DNA of 64,000 nucleotides from Delphinapterus leucas (taxonomy: Eukaryota > Chordata > Mammalia > Artiodactyla > Monodontidae): contig NW_022098030.1 in assembly GCF_002288925.2 (NCBI RefSeq), positions 9,919,885-9,983,884 on the forward strand, written 5' to 3'. Positions 11,066 through 23,030 of this stretch are shown here, piece after piece (position 1 is the first letter of the stretch; every line of letters begins with the position of its first letter). The notes below the pieces were generated by a model that saw nothing but the letters and a program-made list of their open reading frames with translations, had not been told where the DNA came from and made no database searches. The position numbers were made by a program, and so were the translations under genes.

Positions 11066-14000
11066 ATGGGAATAGGAACATACATATCGATAATTACCTT
11101 AAATGAAAATGGTTTAAATGCTCCCACCAAAAGACACAGACTGGTTGAATGCATACAAACACAAGACCCATATATATGCTATCTACAAGAGACCCACTTC
11201 AGACCTAGAGACACATACAGACTGAAAGTGAGGGGTTGGAAAAAGATATTCCATGCAAATGGAAACCAAAAGAAAGCTGGAGTAGCAATTCTCATATCAG
11301 ACAAAATAGACTTTAAAATAAAGACTATCAGAAGAGACAAAGAAGGACACTACATAATGATCAAGGGATCGATCCAAGAAGAAGATATAACAATTGTAAA
11401 TATTTATGCACCCAACATAGGAGCACCTCAATACATAAGGCAAATACTAACAGCCATAAAAGGGGAGATCGACAGTAACACATTCATAGTAGGGGACTTT
11501 AACACCCCACTTTCACCCATGGACAGATCATCCAAAATGAAAATAAATAAGGAAACACAAGCTTTAAATGATACATTAACCAAGATGGACTTAATTGATA
11601 TTTATAGGACACTCCATCCAAAAACAACAGAATACACATTTTTCTCAAGTGCTCATGGAACATTCTTCAGGATAGATCATATCTTGGGTCACAAATCAAG
11701 CCTTGGTAAATTTAAGAAAATTGAAATTGTATCAAGTATCTTTTCCAACGACAACGCTATGAGATTAGATATCAATTACAGGAAAAGATCTGTAAAATAT
11801 ACAAACACATGGAGGCTAAACAATATACTACTTAATAACGAAGTGATCACTGAAGAAATCAAAGAGGAAATCAAAAAATACCTAGAAACAAATGACAATG
11901 GAGACACGACGACCCAAAACCTATGGGATGCAGTGAAAGCAGTTCTAAGAGGGAAGTTTATAGCAATACAATCCTACCTTAAGAAACAGGAAACATCTCA
12001 AATAAACAACCTAACCTTGCACCTAAAGCAATTAGAGAAAGAAGAACAAAAATCCCCAAAGTTAGCAGAAGGAAAGAAATCATCAAGGTCAGATCAGAAA
12101 TAAATGAAAAAGAAACAAAGGAAATGATAGCAAAGATCAATAGAACTAAAAGCTGGTTCTTTGAGAAGGCAAACAAAATTGATAAACCATTAGCCAGACT
12201 CATATAGAAAAAAAGGGAGAAGACTCAAATGAATAGAATTAGAAATGAAAAAGGAGAAGTAACAACTGACACTGCAGAAACACAAAGGATCATGAGAGAC
12301 TACTACAAGCAACTATATGCCAATAAAGTGGACAACCTGGAAGAAATGGAAAAATTCTTAGAAATGCCAAGACTGAATCAGGAAGAAACAGAAAATATGA
12401 ACAGACCAATCACTAGCACTGAAATTGAAACTGTGATTAAAAATCTTCCAACAAGCAAAAGCCCAGGACCAGATGGCTTCACAGGCGAATTCTGTCAAAC
12501 ATTTAGAGAAGAGCTAACACCTATCCTTCTCAAACTCTTCCAAAATATAGCAAAGGGAGGAACACTCCCAAACTCATTCTACGAGTCCACCATCACCCTG
12601 ATACCAAAACCAGACATCACAAAGGATGTCTGGTTGTGATGTCACAAAGAAAGAAAGCTACAGGCCAATATCACTGATGAACATAGATGCAAAAATCCTC
12701 AACAAAATACTAGCAAACAGAATCCAACAGCACATTAAACGGATCATACACCATGATCAAGTGGGGTTTATTCCAGGAATGCAAGCATTCTTCAATATAC
12801 GCAAATCAAACAACGTGATACACCATATTAACAAATTGAAGGAGAAAAACCATATGATCATCTCAATAGATGCAGAGAAAGCTTTCAACAAAATTCAACA
12901 CCCATTTATGATAAAAACCCTGCAAAAGTAGGCATAGAGGGAACTTTCCTCAACATAATAAAGGCCATATATGACAAACCCAAAGCCAACATCGTCCTCA
13001 ATGGTGAAAAACTGAAAGCATTTCCACTAAGATCAGGAACAAGACAAGGTTGCCCACTCTCACCACTCTTATTCAACATAGTTTTGGAAGTTTTAGCCAC
13101 AGCAATCAGAGAAGAAAAGGAAATAAAAGGAATCCAAATCGGAAAAGAAGAAGTAAAGCTGTCACTCTTTGCAGATGACATGATACTATACATAGAGAAT
13201 CCTAAAGATGCTACCAGAAAACTACTAGAGCTAATCAATGAATTTGGTAAAGTAGCAGGATACAAAATTAATGCACAGAAATCTCTGGCATTCCTATACA
13301 CTAAGGATGAAAAACCTGAAAGTGAAATTAAGGAAACACTCCCATTTACCATTGCAACAAAAAGAATAAAATATCTAGGAATAAACCTACCTAAGGAGAC
13401 AACAGACCTGTATTCAGAAAACTATAAGGCATTGATGAAAGAAATTAAAGATGATACAAATAGATGGAGAGATATACCATGTTCTTGGATTGGAAGAATC
13501 AACATTGTGAAAATGACTCTACTACCCAAAGCAATCTACAGATTCAATGCAATCCCTATCAAACTACCACTGGCATTTTTCACAGAACTAGAACAAAAAT
13601 TTTCACAATTTGTATGGAAGCACAAAAGACCCCGAATAGCCAAAGCAATCTTGAGAACGAAAAACGGAGCTGGAGGAATCAGGCTCCCTGACTTCAGACT
13701 ATACTACAAAGCTACAGTAATCAAGACAGTATGGTACTGGCACAAAAACAGAAAGATAGATCAATGGAACAGGATAGAAAGCCCAGAGATAAACCCACGC
13801 ACATATGGTCACCTTATCTTTGATAAAGTAGGCAGGAATGTACAGTGGAGAAAGGACAGCCTCTTCAATAAGTGGTGCTGGGAAAACTGGACAGGTCCAT
13901 GTAAATGTATGAGATTAGAACACTCTCTAACACCATACACAAAAATAAGCTCAAAATGGATTAAAGACCTAAATGTAAGGCCACAAACTATCAAACTCTT

Positions 14001-14951
14001 AGAGGAAAACATAGGCAGAACACTCTATGACATAAATCACAGCAAGATACTTTTTGACACACCTCCTAGAGAAATGGAAATAAAAACAAAAATAAACAAA
14101 TGGGACCTAATGAAACTTACAAGCTTTTGCACAGCAAAGGAAACCATAAACAAGACCAAAAGACAACCCTCAGAATGGGAGAAAATATTTGCAAATGAAG
14201 CAACTGACAAAGGATTAATCTCCAAAATTTACAAGCAGCTCATGCAGCTCAGTAACAGAAAAACAACAACCCAATCCAAAAATGGGCAGAAGACCTAAGT
14301 AGACATTTCTCCAAAGAAGATATACAGACTGCCAACAAACACATGAAAGAATGCTCAACATCATTAATCATTAGAGAAATGCAAATCAAAACTACAATGA
14401 GATATCATCTCACACCAGTCAGAATGGCCATCATCAAAAAATCTAGAAACAATAAATGCTGGAGAGCATGTGGAGAAAAGGGAACACTCTTGCACTGCAG
14501 GTGGGAACGTGAATTGGTACAGCCACTATGGAGAACAGTATGGAGGTTCCTTAAAAAACTACAAATACAACTGCCATATGACCCAGCAATCCCACTACTG
14601 GGCACATACCCTGAGAAAACGATAATTCAAAGAGAGTCATGTCCCAAAATGTTCATTGCAGCTCTATCTACAATAGGCAGGACATGGAAGCAACCTAAGT
14701 GTCCATCATTGGATGAATGGATAAAGAAGGTGTGGCACATATATACAATTGAATATTACTCAGCCACAAAAAGAAACGTAATTGAGTTATTTGTAGTGAG
14801 ATGGATGGACCTAGAGTCTGTCATACAGAGTGAAGTAAGTCAGAAAGAGAAGGACAAATACCGTATGCTAACACATATATGGAATCTAAGAAAAAAAAAA
14901 AGTCATGAAGAACCTAGGGGTAAGACGGGAATAAAGACACAGACCGACTAG
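11066..14951 (+). pseudogene. L1 ORF2 (endonuclease-reverse transcriptase), multiply broken
   Basis: ORF2p cuts the target DNA and reverse-transcribes L1 RNA. The endonuclease domain is at the N-terminus ([48 protein letters not shown]). The reverse transcriptase follows ([46 protein letters not shown], catalytic [13 protein letters not shown] near 13170). The Cys-rich C-terminal region continues to 14951. Breaks seen: a one-base shift near 12050-12062 (first frame stops at 12103), TAG at 12205-12207, a rearranged insert with TGA at 12613-12643, a one-base loss in an A-run near 12926, and another near 14261. The active-site FADD is retained but the protein cannot be made whole. Confidence 0.93.
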
Positions 14952-15252
14952 AGAATGGACTTGAGGATATGGGGAGGGGGAAGGGTAAGCTGGGACCAAG
15001 TGAGAGCGTGGCATGGACATATATACACTACCAAACGTAAAATAGATAGCTAGTGGGAAGCAGCCACATAGCACAGGGAGATCAGCTAGGTGCTTTGTGA
15101 CCACCTAGAGGGGTAGGATAGGGAAGGAGGGAGGGAGACGCAAGAGGGAGGAAATATGGGAACATATGTATATGTATAACTGATTTACTTTGTTATAAAG
15201 CAGAAACTAACACAGGATTGTAAAGCAATTATACTCCAATAAAGATGTAAAA

Positions 15253-15267
15253 AAGAAGCTAATTATG
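15253..15267 (+). repeat. L1 target-site duplication, right copy
   Basis: AAGAAGCTAATTATG directly after the L1 tail; partner of 8182-8196. Confidence 0.9.
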
Positions 15268-16079
15268 TAGTACAGGGAATAAAAGCAAAAAAGGAGAAAT
15301 TAAAATAGGATAGAATTATTAAAGTCATGTCAATTTAATAATATCTTAATCCTAATAAACAAAATAGCTGATATCTGCATAAAAAGACAGCTTATAGAAA
15401 AAGTGGGAGATGCCACATTTATCTTATGAGTACCTATATTTACCGAACCATAACACAAAATAAAGGCCTTGAAGGATAGTGCTGCTCCTTCAGACAAAAG
15501 GTGAGCACTTTTATGTGAGTTGGGACACTCAGAGACACCTCAGCCTAACCATATTCCACAGAAGGAAAACAGCATCAGGTCACTTCATTCGACTGTGAAC
15601 AAGTTATAGAGCACAAAACTGAAGAGAGGGAGGCAGGGATTAGGGAACTGTCTTAACCCAAAGGACACATTTACCGATCCCCAAACTGTCTCAGTATCTG
15701 CCAAATCAATGTCCCTACCCAGCTGCTAAACTCAAACTAACCAAGCTTTTCCATATTTAAGGAGCACTGTTCTTAAACCCAGGTGAGGGCTAGAACTAGT
15801 GCTTGGCCTCTATTCTGTACCCTGGAAGAACTAGCATTTGTGTACTCCCTGAGGAGCATCTTCCCCTACTCACCCCTATTTATGCCCACACAGTCTGCCT
15901 ATAATTTTGTCTCATGTTCTCATTTAGATTCTAGTCCTCTGATAAAACTGGTATCATCCAGAATGCTAGCACACTGGGTTATAGCCCTGATGGTTTAAAA
16001 TTTAACCGAATCTCCCCAGAGGCCAAATCCTATCCCTCTACCCCAGCTCTGAGTTTTAAGAGTGTGAATCTAAGCCAGA
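15268..16079. other. Unassigned non-coding DNA
   Basis: Between the L1 and a MIR. No recognised gene, RNA or repeat; one 71-codon open frame looks accidental. Confidence 0.5.
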
Positions 16080-16189
16080 ACGACTGGGCTAAAATTCTAA
16101 CTCTTTCACTTATTAACTGTGTGATCTTAGGTTACTTAACCTCTCTGTAACTTAGTTTTCTCATCTGAGAATGAACACGATAATAACAG
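16080..16189 (+). mobile_element. MIR SINE remnant
   Basis: Contains the MIR core signature: CTTATTAACTGTGTGATCTT near 16109, then TTACTTAACCTCTCTGTAAC. Ends beside the DNA transposon at 16192. Confidence 0.65.
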
Positions 16190-16191
16190 TA

Positions 16192-16506
16192 CAGTCAGCC
16201 TTCCATATCCCTGGGTTCCGCACCTACAGAATTCAACCAACTGTGGATGGAAACTATTTGGAAAATAAATTCCAGAAAGTTCTAAAAGGCAAAACTTGAA
16301 TTTGCTGTGCACCAGGCAACTATATACATAGCATATGCATTGTGTTAGGTATAAGTAATCTAGAGATGATTTAAAGTACACAGGAGGATATGAGTAGGTT
16401 ATATACAAATACTATGCCACTTTATGTAAGGAACTTGAGCATCCATGAATTTTGGTATCCACAAGGGTCCTGGAACCAATCCCCTATGGATACCAAGAAA
16501 TGACTG
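16192..16506 (+). mobile_element. Tigger/pogo-like DNA transposon remnant (non-autonomous)
   Basis: Starts CAGTCAGCCTTCCATATCCC and ends with the near inverse (TATGGATACCAAGAAATGACTG). It is flanked on both sides by TA (16190-16191 and 16507-16508), the Tc1/mariner-pogo target site. Internal text such as TAAGTAATCTAGAGATGATT matches the common mammalian element of this kind. The subfamily is not named with confidence. No transposase frame. Confidence 0.8.
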
Positions 16507-17194
16507 TATTACTTTATAGAGTATTATGAGGAATAAAGTAATTAATAAAAGTAAAGTATTATATTTGAAATAGTTTTACACTCATAGTAAATGCTCATCA
16601 TTTTTTTTTTTTAAGTAGAACTCTTTCATTTTCACTGTCCACATGTCAGTCAATATACTGGGAGAGCCAGAGAAAGCCCTTGCCATAGTATTTATTAACC
16701 ATCATGTGTAGTTTTACATCTGATCAGAAACTCCCGCTGCGTGTGCTCCAATTTTCCAATAAGACCCTTTGATAATAGATGTCAGCTCATATCTGACTGG
16801 AGTTTGCCTTTTGAATACCAGCGTCAGCAGCTAGCTACCTCCTTTGGGGTGAATGCTTCTCTTGCATTAGTTCTCCTAGCCTTGGTCCCACGATTTCAGG
16901 TTTCCCCACTGTTCCACTGCTAGGGTCCCAGTGAATCTCATGGTTGAAAAATCACAGGCCTTAACAATTTCTGCTTTTGGTCATGTTATTGTTCTGCTCA
17001 AAATTCTCATTTCCAAAATGGACTTTCCATATGAGGTCCTTTTGAACTGACTCCTGCTTTTCTTTTCCACCTCATATCACACTTCTGTACTTTATATGAA
17101 TCAGGTTATCACCTAGAATATTCATCCATCTCCAATGAGTGCCCTGCCATGCCTTAACCCACCTTGTTCCTAATACTTGGAATGCTCCTCTCCA

Positions 17195-17490
17195 TTTTTT
17201 TTTTTTTTTTTTTTTTTTTTTCNNNNNNNNNNNNNNNNNNNNNNNNNNNNNNNNNNNNNNNNNNNNNNNNNNNNNNNNNNNNNNNNNNNNNNNNNNNNNN
17301 NNNNNNNNNNNNNNNNNNNNNNTTGTGGCCTCTCCCATTGCGGAGCACAGGCTCCGGATGTGCAGGCTCAGCGGCCATGGCTCATGGGCCCAGCCGCTCC
17401 ACGGCATGTGGACTCTTCCCAGACCGGGGCACGAACCCGTGTCCCCTGCATCGGCAGGCGGACTCTCAACCACTGCGCCACCAGGGAAGC
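17195..17490 (-). mobile_element. CHR-type tRNA-derived SINE containing an assembly gap
   Basis: Reverse-oriented copy: body 17323-17490, poly(T) (its A-tail) 17195-17221. Target duplication CCTCTCCA lies at 17187-17194 and 17491-17498. Compared with the copies at 18081 and 30352, only about 23 bp of SINE body should be missing between tail and body. It carries the tRNA-like A and B promoter boxes. Confidence 0.93.
17223..17322. other. Assembly gap (100 Ns)
   Basis: Exactly 100 N, a conventional placeholder length. It begins right after a T homopolymer, where sequencing often fails. Open frames crossing it are not real. Confidence 0.98.
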
Positions 17491-18080
17491 CCTCTCCACA
17501 TTTTTGTCTACCTAAATCCTACCCCACAAAGCTCAATTCAAAAGTTACTATCTTCACAAAGCTCTTCCTGATTTCCTAACAGGAAATAATTTTTACCTTC
17601 TGGCTGGAATAGCTCTTTTAACACTTATAGTCTCTTTTTTTCTTACCTCTAAGAAATCACTTATAAATCGTATATATTCATATGCATAAAATTTGTTATT
17701 CTTTGTTGTTGCAATTATTGTTGGCTTGTTGTATATTCATAGTGCCTAACAGTTACAGTCTCAAGGTAAAAGTTTCACCAAAAGAGAAGCATTCAGAACA
17801 AGACCTTAGATCTACCTGTACTAGATAGGGTACCACAAAAGAGCTTAGAACATAGGTCTTTAAATAAGATAGAAATCTTTTTCTCTTGTCATAGTACAGA
17901 GAGAGGCAGGCAGTATAGAGCATGTTACCCAGAGACCCATATGGGTCAGGCTGCTCTGACATCCTTGAAGAGTTAGCTACCAACTTTAGTATTAGGCGAT
18001 TGTTATTCCTTAGCCAGTAGGAAGAGTGGAAAAAAAAAAATAGGGGGGCAAGCAGTTTCCTTTTAAATAAATTGCACACA

Positions 18081-18310
18081 GGGCTTCCCTGGTGGCACAG
18101 TGGTTGAGAGTCTGCCTGCCGATGCAGGGGACACGGGTTTGTGCCTCGGTCCGGGAAGATCCCACATGCCGCGGAGCGGCTGGGCCCGTGAGCCATGGCC
18201 GCTGAGCCTGCGCGTCCGGAGCCTGTGCTCCACAATGGGAGAGGCCACAACAGTGAGAGGCCTGCGTACCACAAAAAAATAAAAATTAAAAATAAATAAA
18301 TAAATAAATG
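18081..18310 (+). mobile_element. CHR-type tRNA-derived SINE
   Basis: Complete copy starting GGGCTTCCCTGGTGGCACAG, with tRNA-type A box (TGGCACAGTGG) and B-box region (GGGTTTGTGCC), ending in a TAAA-rich tail. Target duplication AATTGCACACA is perfect at 18070-18080 and 18311-18321. This is the cetacean-type family that supports the organism call. Open frames on both strands through it are repeat artefacts. Confidence 0.96.
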
Positions 18311-18557
18311 AATTGCACACATTATCTGACTCACATTCTACTGGCTTAAATTTTCTCACATGGAAGACAGGGGCTCTAGCTGTGTGTCTGGGTGATGTTT
18401 GCTCTACTAAAACTAAGAGGAGTTATATTATTAAAAGAAAGAAGAGGACAATGGATATGATTACATTCTGTTACATGTAAATACTGTTATATTACCCACA
18501 CTCCTTATCACTCTCCCCCTTCCAGGGACCTATTCATGCATTAATATTACACATGTG

Positions 18558-18560
<3 letters not shown>

Positions 18561-18592
<32 letters not shown>
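18561..18592 (+). repeat. (AC)16 microsatellite
   Basis: 32 bp of pure AC dinucleotide repeat, likely length-polymorphic. Confidence 0.95.
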
Positions 18593-18596
<4 letters not shown>

Positions 18597-19139
18597 GCAG
18601 ACAGTGCTAAATGCCTACCAATATCCAGTTTCTCCTTCTTTGTTACTCACAGAATCTTGATTTCATTTGGAGCTGCAATGTGCCCATCTAGGAGGTTACA
18701 TTTCCCAGCCTTCTAGAGATGGCCTATGGAGGAGAGGAAGTTGTTGGGTAGAATTTCCAGGGAAGTTCTTTAAAGGATGCTGTCTCACATGGGAAAAGTT
18801 CTTCCATCTTCATATTTCTTTCCATTTGAACTACAATGGCTGGAGCAGCAGCAGCCATTATGTAACCATAGTGAAAGGCCAATAAAACTGCAGAGACCTT
18901 GGCCCTCACACCCTTGAACCATATGAACCAATGTCAGCTACTACCTTACAGATTTTCTGGAAAATAAGAGAAAAATAAATCCTATGTGATTATGCTACAA
19001 CAGTTCCATTTCCATGTATTTAGATGTCTGTATTTATAAAACTTCCCCAAAATATGATCACTCATATATAAAGCCATCTCAAATTATTAAGCACGTTCAA
19101 AACTTTGCCCTGAAACTTGGTCCTTCCTTAGTTTTTCCC

Positions 19140-19540
19140 ATCATGTAAGCTGTACCATCACCTACCGAGTTGTTTGGAACAGAAATCTGATAATAGTCCT
19201 TGACAATCCTTCTCCTTTATCTCTACTCCTCTACATAATTATGTTTCAATCTACTCTATTTCTACTACAGCTGCTCTAACTTTAGTCCTTATCCTTGTGG
19301 TCTCAACTTACAAGAGTCTGTCCTATGGGACTCCTCTCTGTGTTTGCCTAAGTGCAAGTTTTATCATCTGTAACCCACTCCTTGCAGGGCTTTGAAACCA
19401 AAGCTCAAGTTTGCCATGGTATACAAATACCCTTAGTAGCTTCAGCATTTCCATCATCTTTGTGGACTCCTACCTTCTCCTGTATATTGACCTGATAAAT
19501 ACTATGTATCTTTCCAGTATTTCAATGCTTTTAAGAAATG
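19140..19540 (+). mobile_element. Probable L2 fragment
   Basis: Pyrimidine-rich text in the order of an L2 3' half (AATCTACTCTATTTCTACTA, CTGCTCTAACTTTAGTCCTT). Strongly diverged, edges approximate. The adjoining 18600-19010 may be an old LTR. Confidence 0.4.
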
Positions 19541-22500
19541 AAATTTAATTACATTCAGTATTTTTAGTTGAATGGGGTGAGGGGCAGGCAGGATACCTAG
19601 CCAGGCAGATTTGGTGATTTACCTTTTTTTTTTTTTTTTTTAAGTTCTGAGCTTACATTTGGTAGATTTTAATCAGTAGAAATTCCAAAGGCCAGAATTT
19701 GGGAAGTATTCCCCCACAAAGATTTGAATTTGCTTCGGCATGGGACTGACGGAAGACTGCTTTGTCTCATTCAAGGTCATGGCTTAGTATGAGCTTTTCA
19801 GGTCCAGCTCCCCCACCATGTAGGGGCCCAACGTTAGTCTCTAGATCCCAATGGGACCAGCATTTGCCTCAAGACAATACCATCTGCTATCTTACGGCTC
19901 ACAGTTCCCTGCTCTAGTTTCAACTCCTCTTCCTCTCTCTTCGCCTTCTCTCCTTTTAATTTTTTGGTTTTGATTTTTCTTGATCCATGGAGATTTCCCT
20001 TATTTTTGTAGAGTCAGCAACGCTTAAAAAAATACATGTTCTAATTTAGGCAGGGTCTAGCTGAACTATAGCAGGAGAGTTCCTCAGAAAAATCATACAC
20101 GGCTGGAAATGGAAGTAAAGCACATGCTCTTTTGAAAAAAGAAACCACACTTTATTCTTCTACATCCTCCAAACTTCTAGCATTAAAAGATGAAAGCAAA
20201 CAAAGAGATTTGTTTAATAAAATACATATTATATGAGATAGAAAATACTGTTAAGTCTTTACTGAAAAGACAGCAATTGTGTGCACTGCTGCAATGAAGA
20301 GCTTAATTCACTGCTATTTACTTGACTAAGAAATTAGTCATACCTTTCTGTAGCTACAATACATGGTGTAATGCTGATAATAACTAGCTAATACTATCTT
20401 AGGAGTTTTTAACAGTATATACTGAATATCCAAAAGATCTCAAAATATAAGATACACTTATTTTTAAGCAGTATGTTACAATTTCAAATAACATGCTCAA
20501 AGTATTTTCCTTCAACATCCAGATACCTTTCCAGGTGAAGTACCTCTAAATTTAAAGCAATGAAACCAACTGTTAATTCTAAAAGACATTGAAGATGACT
20601 ATATAAGAATCTAGCCTCCTCCCTTAAAATTCCTACTGGTGACATATTGAGAACCAATTTACAGTAAGAAAGGTATCATATCCCCTTAACAAATTTCTAT
20701 TTGATACAGAAATGGCAGGACCAGATTGAAAGATGCCGCTACAAGATGATCTACAGCCCTCCTTTGGTTAAAAAAACAAAAGGAGATGGAGGGTTCTAGG
20801 GAGGATCACCTTAATTCCCCAGTAAAACATTAAGGCCGGGGTAAACATGAATGTAGGCCATAGGCTTTCAAGGGTTACACCACTCATATTTGACTCTGCA
20901 GATCTGCAGTATTTGGAGGCACTAATGATATTAGCAGACTCCCTGACATTGGGCTGGGAAGAGGTAGGGAGAGACCAAGCACAAGTCTCTGCCCAGACAA
21001 GGGCTGCTTCTAGAAGGAGCTCCTATTAAGGCCACTCAATAAGCTCTATGAAACCACCTGATCTGACTTTCTAGGACCCCAACTCTTTCTCTACTCGTGC
21101 TACACTCCTAGGCCTCAGATATGATCATATAAACATACAGGAAAAGAAAATTCCATTCATTCTTCGGACTGGGCCTGAATGACTCAGTTTCAGCACTAAC
21201 ATCAATTTCTGACAGAATACATAGCAGGTTGATACGTTAGGCTGAAAAAACACATACAGATGATAAAGTCCAGAGGCAGAAAAAAAGCGCTGCTTCTGTC
21301 TTGTGTTCACTTTTAACAGAAAAAAAAAAATTCCTAGGAAACTCTCTAGTATATATGCTCCTCATTGATAAGAACTGTGTCTCATATCCTTTCCTAAATA
21401 AATGGAATTACCATAACTAATTTAGATTGAGAGTCACGTATTTCTGAGGCTATAGCAGGGCTCAATCTTCCTAATAACTGATGCTTGAACAAAATCATAG
21501 CTCAGTTAGCAAGGAAGAAGAGAGATGTGGATCTGGATAGGTAACCAGTAGTGTTTCCTCAGCATGTTTCTACCTTTATGGGAAAAACAACCAAAAGAAG
21601 CTCTCTCTCAAACTTCAGGGGAAAGAAATAATATCAATATTTCAAATTAATTATGATAATGATGATCAATATTAAGACAAAACACTGAAACAAGTCAAGC
21701 TTGGGAAAACATATATATTCTATAAAGCACTGCATTAAATAATACTGTTTCTGGTATTTCGTGTTCTCCTAGGAACTACTGGCTTATAATGTATAAATAT
21801 TTAAAGCAGTTTTTAAAACATATGGTAGAACTTTGGTATTCATAATTGCTCAGAGAGTTTTGAGGTATTTTTGAAAATTAACATTCATGACAGACCACCT
21901 CTATGGTCTACCACAGCATACTGGGTAAACATATTCATGTAAAACACATATTGTTTACATAGTACACATCATCATAAAAAGTTGCAGTGTACATACCAGA
22001 CTTTTCTACTGTACTATGTTGGACTATTAATAACTCAAATTTACATCCCAAAGGGCAACACTGCCCCAATCCAAACTTAAAAACAGCTGTGCAAACAAAC
22101 TGAGGGTTAGAGGCAGGTGTGTAAGATATGAAGGGAGAGACACATGCCATACTTGATTATTCAGAAATATAGCTCCATGGAACCTAGTCCTAGACATATG
22201 ACAGGAAATACTCTAACCTTGTTCATGCGAACACCTTGTCCTATAAGTTAGTTATTTCAATATAATGATCAAACTGTACAGTGGTGGATTTCTATTTTAG
22301 CAAGGAATACTAGGACTATATAGCATATGCCGTATATACAAAATAAGACCACATCCATATTCCATCTTTGCAAACAGTCACTGCTAAATAGACAGGAACA
22401 AACTGTTTGCGTTGTCTGCCTTCACACACACACAGACATCACTGCTCATCAGTAAAGTTAAGCTATCAAAATTCTAGTGGTGCTCATAATAATTATCTTG

Positions 22501-22863
22501 GACATTTTTTTCTTGTTCTACATTTTTCCCCTTGATTTTGTCTAGTTTCTAAACCTTAACTTTATTGTGCATTTATGCCCTCTATGTTTGGTTTCCCCAG
22601 GTTTTCACTCTGAGCTCTATGCTTCAAGGACTTTTGCGGGGGTGGTTAATTACTTTGCACTCCAGACTCTGATATACCCTTGTGGACCCTTCTGGGTTCA
22701 GCCTTTGGTTTGGATATGCAAACAGCCCATGAGCAGAGTCCACCTAAGTCTCTGCATGGGAGAGGTTAAAATAACTACAAATAACCTTGAATATATTTCT
22801 ACAGAACATCTTCTAAAATTCTGTCTTCTTAGGAACCATAACAAACACTTGTTTTCAACGATG
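19541..22863. other. Probable METTL25 intron 5, unassigned
   Basis: AT-rich, no recognised exon, RNA gene or named repeat. Short T-run at 19624-19642. Open frames of up to 71 codons lack splice context and conserved motifs. Confidence 0.5.
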
Positions 22864-23030
22864 CTGTTCATCAGAATTACCTATAGTGCTTCTTAAAAAT
22901 ACTTATATTCAAATCCCACCCTTAGAGATTATACATTAGAAGGTCAGAAGTGGGTCCCAGGCATCTAGACACCGAAACTGTCATATACGATCCAACTGGG
23001 CAGCCAGAGTTGAGAAACACTGTTATAAAA
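22864..23030 (+). mobile_element. MER5-like hAT-Charlie element
   Basis: Reads TGTTCATCAGAATTACCTAT at the left and CAACTGGGCAGCCAGAGTTG AGAAACACTG at the right, the usual MER5 ends (around 'cagaatcacct' and 'gagaaccactg'). Confidence 0.65.

Larger units (their letters stand above)
8197..15252 (+). mobile_element. Structurally full-length L1 retrotransposon (7056 bp), inactive
   Basis: Complete LINE-1 architecture: CpG-rich 5'UTR beginning GGAGAGGGGGAAGACGGCGG, ORF1, short spacer, ORF2 with endonuclease and reverse transcriptase, 3'UTR with AATAAA at 15238-15243, and a very short A-tail. It is bounded by a 15-bp duplication with one mismatch (8182-8196 and 15253-15267), so both ends are well defined. 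The 3' end matches the shorter L1 tail at 62546-62691, so they are the same or a close subfamily. Both ORFs are broken by nonsense and frameshift changes, so the element cannot move by itself. If the left 26 kb is METTL25 intron 5, this L1 sits antisense to the gene. Confidence 0.95.
16975..17690 (+). mobile_element. L2 LINE fragment interrupted by a SINE
   Basis: L2 3'-region text on both sides of the SINE: GAATGCTCCTCTCCA before it, and CTCAATTCAAAAGTTACTAT, AAAGCTCTTCCTGATTTCCT after it. The SINE at 17195-17490 splits it. The preceding 16507-16974 shows nothing assignable beyond a T-run. Confidence 0.55.

Noticed and set aside
17072..17579. Open frames crossing the run of Ns
   Set aside because: They depend on unknown sequence and on a SINE in reverse orientation.
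18081..18160. tRNA gene signal from the A and B boxes
   Set aside because: The boxes belong to a tRNA-derived SINE; there is no cloverleaf-capable tRNA body.
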